Below the pieces are notes generated by a model that did no database searches, was not told the origin of the DNA, and saw nothing but the letters and a program-made list of their open reading frames with translations. 64,000 nucleotides of DNA from Croceimicrobium sp965658965 (GTDB lineage: Bacteria; Bacteroidota; Bacteroidia; Flavobacteriales; Schleiferiaceae), in the NCBI GenBank assembly GCA_965658965.1, contig CBFHVV010000001.1:22139-86138 (forward strand), in the 5' to 3' direction. The position numbers and the translations under genes are program-made. Every line of letters starts with the position of its first letter. The stretch's first letter is position 1. Of the stretch, positions 58,318 through 64,000 are shown piece by piece.

Positions 58318-60600
58318 ATGCACAATAAATATTTGGTTACCGATGAATGGAAAATCATCGAGGACCTTTGGAGACCTGAGCTTAATCAGGGCTCTGAATC
58401 CATTTTTAGTATTGGCAATGGCTTTATGGGGCAACGTGCCAATTTTGAAGAAGATTATAGTGGCCAAAGTTTACAAGGAAGTTACCTTGGTGGCGTTTAT
58501 TTCCCCGATAAAACCCGCGTGGGTTGGTGGAAAAATGGCTATCCCGAGTACTTTGCGAAAGTGCTTAATTCGGTAAACTGGATTGGCCTAAAAATAGAAA
58601 TTGACGGTATTAATCTCGATCTAGCGAAAGCGAAAGTGAGCAATTTTTACCGCGAATTGAATATGCAGGAGGGACATTTAATCAGGCGCTTTAGTGCCGA
58701 AATTGCCCCTGGTAAAACGGTGGAGGTAGAGGCACAGCGTTTTGTGAGTATGACGCGCAAAGAAATTGGTGCTATACGTTATAATTTTAAACTGATTCAG
58801 TTTGATGCTGCCGTTAAAATCACACCTTACCTGGATTTTGATGTAATCAACCACGATAGTAATTACGAGGAAAAGTTTTGGGAAGGTGTTTCAGAAAATG
58901 TTGCCACTCAAAAGGCCGTGATTGAAGCGAAAACCAAAAAATTGAGTTTCCATGTTGCCGCGGCTATGCGTTATGAATTATATCGCGGCAAAGCACCGAT
59001 TACTCTTTACCCTGAGATTAATAAGAAGGACAAATACGCCGATAATACCTTTACGGTAGATTGCAGCGCCAATGAAACCTATAGCTTGTATAAGTATGCG
59101 GCTATTTGCAGTTCTTTTCATTACGATAAAAAGGATGTTCAACAAAAGGCCGATGAACTGGCCAGTATTGCCCGCCGCGATGGTTTTGATAAACTACTAG
59201 CAGAGCAAAAGGCTGACTGGGCTCAGCGCTGGCAGCAAAGTGATATCGCCATTACTGGCGATGCTGAAGCGCAGCAGGGCATTCGCTTTAATATCTTCCA
59301 TCTCACCCAGACTTATACAGGCGAAGACGCACGTTTAAATATTGGCCCTAAAGGTTTTACGGGCGAAAAATATGGCGGTTCTACCTATTGGGATACGGAG
59401 GCTTACTGTTTGCCTTTTTACATGGCTTCGGCTGGCAAAGAAGTGGCGCGTAATCTCTTAATTTACCGTTACAATCATTTAGAGAAAGCGATTGAAAACG
59501 CAGCAAAGCTGGGCTTTACCAATGGAGCCGCGCTTTACCCGATGGTTACCATGAATGGAGAAGAGTGCCATAATGAATGGGAAATTACCTTTGAAGAAAT
59601 TCATCGTAATGGGGCTATCGCCTATGGGATTTTCAATTATATCCGCTATTTCGACGATAAAGAATATCTGGCCGAATACGGTTTAGAAGTGCTTATAGGT
59701 ATCGCCCGTTTTTGGGCACAGCGTTTTACTTTCAGCGAGGCCAAAGGCCAATATGTTATGCTCGGTGTTACGGGTCCTAATGAGTACGAGAATAACGTTA
59801 ATAATAACTGGTATACCAGTTATATCGCACGTTGGTGCATCCAATATGCTGCAGAAGCATACGAGTGGGTGAAAGATATGAATCCTGCTGCTCTCGAGCG
59901 CATCTTGGCGAAAGCCAACTTTAAGGCCAAAGAAGAATTAGCAGATTGGGCGAAAATTAGCAGCAATGTATTTTTACCGGCCGACGAAAAATTAGGCATC
60001 GTTTTACAGCAAGAGGGTTATTTGGACAAAGAACAAATTCTAGCGGATGACCTTGCCATTGCGGAGCGCCCAATAAATCAGCACTGGAGCTGGGATCGCA
60101 TTTTGCGCTCTTGCTTTATCAAGCAGGCAGATGTATTACAAGGATTTTATTTCTTCGAAGACGATTTTAGCAAAGAAGAGCTAGAGCGTAACTTCGACTT
60201 TTACGAACCTCGTACGGTGCACGAAAGCTCTTTATCGCCTTGTGTGCACGTGGTACAAGCCGCTTATTTAGATAAGCTCGATAAGGCTTATGAGATGTAT
60301 TTGCGCACCAGTCGTTTAGATTTAGATGACTATAATCGTGAAGTGCACGAAGGCTTGCATATTACTTCTATGGCCGGCACTTGGTTGGCGGTAGTAGAAG
60401 GTTTTGGCGGCATGCGAGTAAAAGAAGGGAAGCTATATTTTAATCCGAAATTGCCTAAAACATGGCAAACTTTATCTTTTAAAATTAACTTCCGTAATTC
60501 GGTACTCAAGGTAGATTTGAGTCCGACTAAACATCATATCGAAAAGCTTTCGGGTGATGCCGTGGAAGTTATTGTTCACGGAGAATCCATTTCTCTTTAA
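58318..60600 (+). CDS. GH65 maltose phosphorylase-type enzyme
   Basis: 760 residues, the standard size for GH65. No signal peptide, so cytoplasmic. N-terminal beta-sandwich domain (SIFSIGNGFMGQRANFEEDY in part), then the (alpha/alpha)6 catalytic domain with the general acid Glu489 in VTGPNEYENNVNNNW, and the typical end with HESSLSPCVHV. It should cleave maltose with phosphate into beta-glucose 1-phosphate and glucose, but specificity (maltose, trehalose, kojibiose) is not certain; the neighbours favour maltose. Last gene of the pfkA operon; terminator follows. Confidence 0.9.
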   Translation: MHNKYLVTDEWKIIEDLWRPELNQGSESIFSIGNGFMGQRANFEEDYSGQSLQGSYLGGVYFPDKTRVGWWKNGYPEYFAKVLNSVNWIGLKIEIDGINLDLAKAKVSNFYRELNMQEGHLIRRFSAEIAPGKTVEVEAQRFVSMTRKEIGAIRYNFKLIQFDAAVKITPYLDFDVINHDSNYEEKFWEGVSENVATQKAVIEAKTKKLSFHVAAAMRYELYRGKAPITLYPEINKKDKYADNTFTVDCSANETYSLYKYAAICSSFHYDKKDVQQKADELASIARRDGFDKLLAEQKADWAQRWQQSDIAITGDAEAQQGIRFNIFHLTQTYTGEDARLNIGPKGFTGEKYGGSTYWDTEAYCLPFYMASAGKEVARNLLIYRYNHLEKAIENAAKLGFTNGAALYPMVTMNGEECHNEWEITFEEIHRNGAIAYGIFNYIRYFDDKEYLAEYGLEVLIGIARFWAQRFTFSEAKGQYVMLGVTGPNEYENNVNNNWYTSYIARWCIQYAAEAYEWVKDMNPAALERILAKANFKAKEELADWAKISSNVFLPADEKLGIVLQQEGYLDKEQILADDLAIAERPINQHWSWDRILRSCFIKQADVLQGFYFFEDDFSKEELERNFDFYEPRTVHESSLSPCVHVVQAAYLDKLDKAYEMYLRTSRLDLDDYNREVHEGLHITSMAGTWLAVVEGFGGMRVKEGKLYFNPKLPKTWQTLSFKINFRNSVLKVDLSPTKHHIEKLSGDAVEVIVHGESISL

Positions 60601-61093
60601 TCCACACTTATTTACTAAAGCGGCTCCATGGAGCCGCTTTTTTTATGTCATTGCCGGCTAAATAAAGCCTATTGCTAAGGCCAATTGAATAAGGAATGTA
60701 GCATAAACCTTTTCTGTAAGGACAGAAAGAAGCTGTAGTAAAACTTAATAAAGCCGCCAATATTTTTGCTTTTGAATGACAAATGGAAATTCAACTTCTT
60801 GCTCCAAAAAACGCTCTGCCCTAGACCTTTGGCAGCTTCATGAGCGGAACAACTTTCAAAGTTTGGCCAGTTCTAATAGCATTAAACATCTTTATGGCTA
60901 TCGCTAATAGGGCTAAAAACATTCGGGATTAGTCAGGAACCTGGATTTAATAGAAAATCTGAGCTTATAATTTTATACTGACTTACCTTAGGAACAGATG
61001 ATAATCAAAAACTGGTTTATAGCCTATAGCTAAACGTTTATCGGTGCTAAATTAATTTAAGGTAATATTATGTTTACTAAATAATTAGAGGCC
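60601..61093. other. Intergenic region after the maltose phosphorylase operon
   Basis: About 490 nt. A terminator lies at 60617-60645, and a small hairpin (TTTCTGT-AAGG-ACAGAAA, 60711-60728) in the middle. A 33-codon frame around 60840-60930 has no recognisable content. I see no RNA gene. Confidence 0.55.
60617..60645 (+). terminator. Rho-independent terminator of the pfkA-GH65 operon
   Basis: Perfect 11-bp stem AAAGCGGCTCC / GGAGCCGCTTT with a minimal AT centre, followed by a T run. Confidence 0.92.
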
Positions 61094-61726
61094 ATGAAAC
61101 AGATTGTTACTTTTCCCTTAGTCTTTCTTTTGCTTTTTACAACTGCCTGTGAGAAAGAAGACAAAGCCCCTCAAACTTCCGTAAGCGGCTACGTGTATGA
61201 GAAAGACACTCAAAAGCCCTTGGAAGAAATTCCTGTAAAACTGGTAGATATGGGTGGAGGGGCTTTAGGGCTTGCCGGTGGAGGCGGTGCCAATAGCAGC
61301 CAGGCAGTTTTTGTTACTGGCGCTGATGGTTACTACTACTTTGAATTTGAAGGAGACGGAAGCTATGGCATATTTACCGATGGCCGTTGGCCTGACTATT
61401 ATCACCTCCCAGGTTATAAACCTATAAATAAAGGTGAGCATAACGAGATTAGTTTCACTTTACAACCGCCTGGCTGGCTTGAAATCCGAGTGAAGAATAT
61501 AAACCCTTTTGATTATAGAGATATGATTGGATTTGATCCGGGGGGAGGTGGTAACACAACTTTTCTTTATGGCACCCAAGTGGATGAAACCTTCATTTTT
61601 AAAAACCCCGGTAATGGAAATGTGAGGATAACGTGGTATGTTGAAAAAAATGAGGAAAAGGAGACTTTTGAAGATAATTTTTATCTCAAGGGTCATGACA
61701 CCACCTATTACGAAGTTCTCTATTAA
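61094..61726 (+). CDS. Lipoprotein with CarboxypepD-regulatory-like domain (tandem copy 1)
   Basis: 210 residues. The lipoprotein signal ends FTTAC with Cys19. Residues ~29-130 (SVSGYVYEKDTQKPLEEIPV, then VTGADGYYYFEFEGDGSYG in part) look like a carboxypeptidase-regulatory beta domain; a Gly/Ala-rich loop (GGGALGLAGGGGANSSQA) lies inside. The C-terminal ~75 residues are unlike those of the next gene. It is the left copy of a tandem duplication, 11 nt before the second copy. Function unknown; an outer-membrane lipoprotein is likely. Confidence 0.72.
   Translation: MKQIVTFPLVFLLLFTTACEKEDKAPQTSVSGYVYEKDTQKPLEEIPVKLVDMGGGALGLAGGGGANSSQAVFVTGADGYYYFEFEGDGSYGIFTDGRWPDYYHLPGYKPINKGEHNEISFTLQPPGWLEIRVKNINPFDYRDMIGFDPGGGGNTTFLYGTQVDETFIFKNPGNGNVRITWYVEKNEEKETFEDNFYLKGHDTTYYEVLY
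61181..61466 (+). repeat. Tandem duplication, copy 1 unit
   Basis: This 286-nt segment aligns without gaps to 61831-62116 (offset exactly 650). In its first ~88 bases I count two differences; the rest differs mainly at third codon positions. Confidence 0.85.
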
Positions 61727-61737
61727 TTGAGGGTTCT

Positions 61738-62379
61738 ATGAAACCACTAAAAGTACTTTACTTAACCACCTTAAACCTACTTCTGGTTTCCTGTGATAAA
61801 GAGGGTCCTGGCGATACACCGCGTACCACAGTAAGCGGCTACGTGTATGAAAAAGACACTCAAAAGCCCTTGGAAGAAATTCCTGTAAAACTGGTAGATA
61901 TGGGCGGAGGGGCTTTAGGCATGGCCGGTGGGGGTAGTGCCAATAGCAGCCAGGCAGTTTTTGTAACAGGCCCAGACGGCTATTATCATTTTGAGTTTGA
62001 AGGGGACGGCAGTTATGGAATATTCAGTGATGGCCGTTGGCCCGAGTACTCACACTTGCCAGGCTATAAACCTGTAAATAAAGGAGAACACAATGAGATT
62101 AGTTTTACCCTACAACCTCAGGCGTGGTTTAGGCTTCATGTACAGAATACCCAACCAGTAGATTATTTGGATGAAATTACTATTAGTGTTGGCAACGGGC
62201 AAAGTTTAACTTTTTATGGTAAGCATGTTAACGAGTACACCTCCTATATCAGGAAGTGGGGTAATACTGATTACGAGCTTTTTTGGAGCGTAACAAGAAC
62301 CTCAAAAGGCACTGAGCTTTATGATACTACTTTTTATTTAGGAGGAGAGGATACTAGTTATGTGGAAATTCTATACTAA
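61738..62379 (+). CDS. Lipoprotein with CarboxypepD-regulatory-like domain (tandem copy 2)
   Basis: 213 residues. The lipoprotein signal ends LLVSC with Cys19. The central domain (~32-130) is nearly the same as in the previous gene (TVSGYVYEKDTQKPLEE, GGGALGMAGGGSANSSQ), while the signal peptide and the C-terminal third (FRLHVQNTQPVDYLDE, then Tyr/Trp-rich strands) have diverged. Probably co-transcribed with copy 1. Function unknown. Confidence 0.72.
   Translation: MKPLKVLYLTTLNLLLVSCDKEGPGDTPRTTVSGYVYEKDTQKPLEEIPVKLVDMGGGALGMAGGGSANSSQAVFVTGPDGYYHFEFEGDGSYGIFSDGRWPEYSHLPGYKPVNKGEHNEISFTLQPQAWFRLHVQNTQPVDYLDEITISVGNGQSLTFYGKHVNEYTSYIRKWGNTDYELFWSVTRTSKGTELYDTTFYLGGEDTSYVEILY
61831..62116 (+). 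repeat. Tandem duplication, copy 2 unit
   Basis: Partner of 61181-61466 (see that entry). Confidence 0.85.
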
Positions 62380-62424
62380 TGTCACAGCCTGTTAGCCAGA
62401 ACCGCGCACCACCATATAGTAAAA

Positions 62425-62455
62425 CCCCACCTGCGGCAACAGGTGGGGCTTTTTT
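62425..62455 (+). terminator. Rho-independent terminator after the tandem lipoprotein genes
   Basis: Perfect 9-bp stem CCCCACCTG / CAGGTGGGG with a CGGCAA loop, followed by C and six T. Confidence 0.9.
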
Positions 62456-62497
62456 AATCAGTTTTTCAGTATAAATCACATCAAAAAACCAATTCAA

Positions 62498-63113
62498 ATG
62501 AAAATCAAAAGTATTACTTTTTGTGCAGCTTTGCTGTGCCTGATATCCGGCATCAATGCGCAGGGCTATAATCCACAGCTGGATAGCATTAAAGCTCGCT
62601 ACCAGTTTTTAGATAGCAATTATACTACCACCGGCATATTATACGATCGCTTTCCGATATCTAGCCTTGGAGACAGTATTTACCATGCCCACCCTAAAAA
62701 CTATCAAGGCCTTCCGGCTACTGATTCACTAAGTAGCTTTTCCATCGGTAAAAACCTGTTGCGTAATTTATTTATAGCGTCCTACCATCCCAAGTTTATA
62801 CCAAATGGGAGCATTATAAATCAGGAAATGCGCCAAATAGAATCCAACGGTAATATACCACTTGCCGTTACGAGAACCTGAGGTTTCATTGGCGCCCAAT
62901 CCGAGCCACGGTACCACGCATATAATTTTTAGCCAGCCTGCAGAAAGTGGCACTTTTACAGTGTATGCCGTAGATGGCAAACTGGTTGCAGAAGGCGCAA
63001 TAGCAAAAGGTATGCTAGATAAGCAATTACCTTTTAAACTGCCCGCAGGCCACTATACCGTTAAGGTGCAAACAACCACTGCCCAAACCGTTTTAAAATG
63101 GATTGTTCAATAA
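62498..63113 (+). pseudogene. Decayed T9SS-secreted protein gene (internal deletion and frameshift)
   Basis: The first frame (62498-62881, 127 codons) has a signal peptide (ITFCAALLCLISGINAQ) and a piece resembling the N-terminus of long flavobacterial T9SS proteins (LDSNYTTTGILYDRFP, NLLRNLFIASYHP). It stops in VTRT. A second frame, shifted by +1 and overlapping it (62862-63113), encodes a full T9SS type A sorting domain (EVSLAPNPSHGTTHIIFSQP, LPAGHYTVKV, VLKWIVQ) without its own good start (TTG). I infer that a larger gene lost its middle and its frame. The alternative is two independent genes, which I think unlikely. Confidence 0.7.
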
Positions 63114-63132
63114 AAGCCTTGGCTATAAATGA

Positions 63133-63167
63133 TAAAAAAGGAGGACGTCATTTCATGGCGGCCTTTT
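63133..63167 (+). terminator. Imperfect terminator-like hairpin after the pseudogene
   Basis: An AAAAAAGG / CCTTTTTT outer pairing flanks an inner stem with mismatches (GGACGTCA / TGGCGGCC). T run present. Confidence 0.5.
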
Positions 63168-63434
63168 TTCAATATTATTAGGCCTTAGAAAAAAAAGCAC
63201 AATTTGCATCTCTATAATAAGCATCCAAATAAGCTGATTACAAAAAGGATCTGTCACTGATACTAGTTTGATTTTAATATTTTGGAATATGCTGATACCT
63301 CCTACAAACCTAAGTTCGATATCCCGTTTTGCGTTTATTCTGAATCAAAATGAGTTTTTAAAATCGAACAATATACCAAGCATTTGGCAAGGAGCGGCCA
63401 CATGTATACTATTTGCCTCCTCGCAAATTAAATA

Positions 63435-63451
63435 AGTGTACTATTTACACA
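63435..63451. promoter_or_regulatory. Predicted Nudix-regulator operator (copy 4)
   Basis: AGTGTA-CTATT-TACACA, one mismatch at the last base from AGTGTA-N5-TACACT. It lies 6 nt upstream of a perfect -7 element. Confidence 0.7.
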
Positions 63452-63457
63452 TATGTT

Positions 63458-63465
63458 TATATTTG
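63458..63465 (+). promoter_or_regulatory. Predicted -7 element of the right-edge gene
   Basis: TATATTTG matches TAnnTTTG exactly, 17 nt before the ATG at 63483. Confidence 0.55.
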
Positions 63466-63482
63466 CTAAATTTCCGCACAAT

Positions 63483-64000
63483 ATGAGAAAAGGCCACCTA
63501 CTCCTAATCTTTTGTCTGTGCCTATTGAGCTCCCAAGCGCAAGTCGCTTTGCGTGGGATATATACTCCGGTTCAATTGGGTCAAGACACAACTCGCATAA
63601 TTCTAAGCGATTATGTAATTGATGAAGAAATCTCCAATTTAAGCCTCCCTCAGGGTTTGGTTAATATCAGTTCTAAGCCTGAAGAGCTCCTTTTGGTAGG
63701 CCGTTTAGTAGAAAAAATGGCAAGCCTCAGTTTTATGCATCAGGGGGCCAAAGCATCTGCGCAAGCGATAGAAATAAAAATACCGCGCAAAGCCATAGGA
63801 AAAGGAGAGGAACTGAGGCTAATAGGTGCCTTTAATAATTGGAATCGTGGCTCTGAACCCCTGCAAGAAAACCGTGATTTTTATGTGGGCAATTATCTTT
63901 TAGAGCCGGGTCGCTACGAGTATAAGCTGTATTTAGATGGAGAAGAATTGCTAGATCCTGCTAATCCCGAAAAGGTAAGTAATGGCATGGGGAGCTTTAA
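63483..64000 (+). CDS. GH13-type glycoside hydrolase, N-terminal part (3' end outside window)
   Basis: The frame from the ATG at 63483 is open to the right edge (172 codons). A signal peptide (MRKGHLLLIFCLCLLSSQAQ) is followed by a short beta domain and a CBM48/AMPK-like starch-binding module: ELRLIGAFNNWNRGSEP, LEPGRYEYKLYLDGEE, LLDPANPEKVSNGMGSF. The DPxNPxxxxNGxG ending is typical of the E-set module before a GH13 barrel. The barrel itself lies beyond the window, so the enzyme class is inferred. The operator and -7 element upstream place it in the starch regulon. Confidence 0.75.
   Translation, partial: MRKGHLLLIFCLCLLSSQAQVALRGIYTPVQLGQDTTRIILSDYVIDEEISNLSLPQGLVNISSKPEELLLVGRLVEKMASLSFMHQGAKASAQAIEIKIPRKAIGKGEELRLIGAFNNWNRGSEPLQENRDFYVGNYLLEPGRYEYKLYLDGEELLDPANPEKVSNGMGSF

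Larger units (their letters stand above)
63114..63482. other. Intergenic region before the right-edge GH13-like gene
   Basis: About 370 nt without a credible frame. It holds an imperfect terminator (63133-63167), the operator (63435-63451) and -7 element (63458-63465) of the next gene. Confidence 0.6.

Noticed and set aside
60840..60935. Short frame that might be a transposase remnant
   Set aside because: About 30 codons, no match to any IS family I recognise, no terminal repeats nearby.
1..64000. CRISPR array, prophage, integrative element, toxin-antitoxin or secondary-metabolite cluster
   Set aside because: No spaced repeats, integrase, phage structural, transposase, PKS/NRPS or small toxin gene pairs were found on either strand.

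Overview
The window reads as chromosomal DNA of a member of the Bacteroidota, most likely Flavobacteriales or a near relative. The evidence is a SusC/SusD pair, several secreted proteins with type IX secretion (T9SS) C-terminal sorting domains, a complete moxR-bat (aerotolerance) operon, an S46 dipeptidyl-peptidase, a BrxA/BrxB bacilliredoxin and promoters carrying the Bacteroidota -7 element TAnnTTTG. I saw no rRNA, tRNA, CRISPR array, integrase, transposase or phage gene. The species cannot be named from this sequence.

Layout. 1-4.1 kb: the end of a conserved hypothetical, a BioD/Pta-like P-loop protein with a small membrane protein, dGTPase and an FMN reductase. 4.1-12.3 kb: an eight-gene minus-strand operon moxR-DUF58-hyp-batA-batB-batC-batD-batE with tight overlaps. 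12.6-19.8 kb: T9SS-exported PhoX phosphatase, di-haem peroxidase, hybrid histidine kinase, PdeM-like phosphoesterase. 19.8-41.8 kb: mostly housekeeping and cell-envelope genes (MltF-like transglycosylase, DPP7-like peptidase, metB-type enzyme, SDR, acyl-CoA carboxylase beta subunit, thioredoxin-like protein, purQ, GNAT, a large BNR-repeat T9SS protein, ClC channel, aspS, tadA, bacilliredoxin).

41.9-60.6 kb is the most interesting part: a starch/maltodextrin locus. It has a secreted four-module carbohydrate-binding T9SS protein, two GH13 amylases (one periplasmic, one lipoprotein), SusC, SusD, two accessory exported proteins, a Nudix-type (NrtR-like) regulator, and a five-gene operon pfkA-gapA-BadF-type sugar kinase-pgmB-GH65 maltose phosphorylase. 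A 17-bp palindrome AGTGTA-N5-TACACT lies in four intergenic regions here: between the regulator and pfkA, before susC, between the binding protein and the periplasmic amylase, and before a GH13-like gene that runs off the right edge. I infer a single regulon in which the Nudix protein senses a sugar signal and couples polysaccharide capture, maltose phosphorolysis and central glycolysis.

60.6-64 kb: tandem duplicated lipoprotein genes, a decayed T9SS protein gene (N-terminus joined out of frame to its sorting domain), and the truncated start of the GH13-like gene. Many gene pairs overlap as TAATG, TGATG or ATGA, pointing to translational coupling. Several genes appear to start with TTG or GTG.
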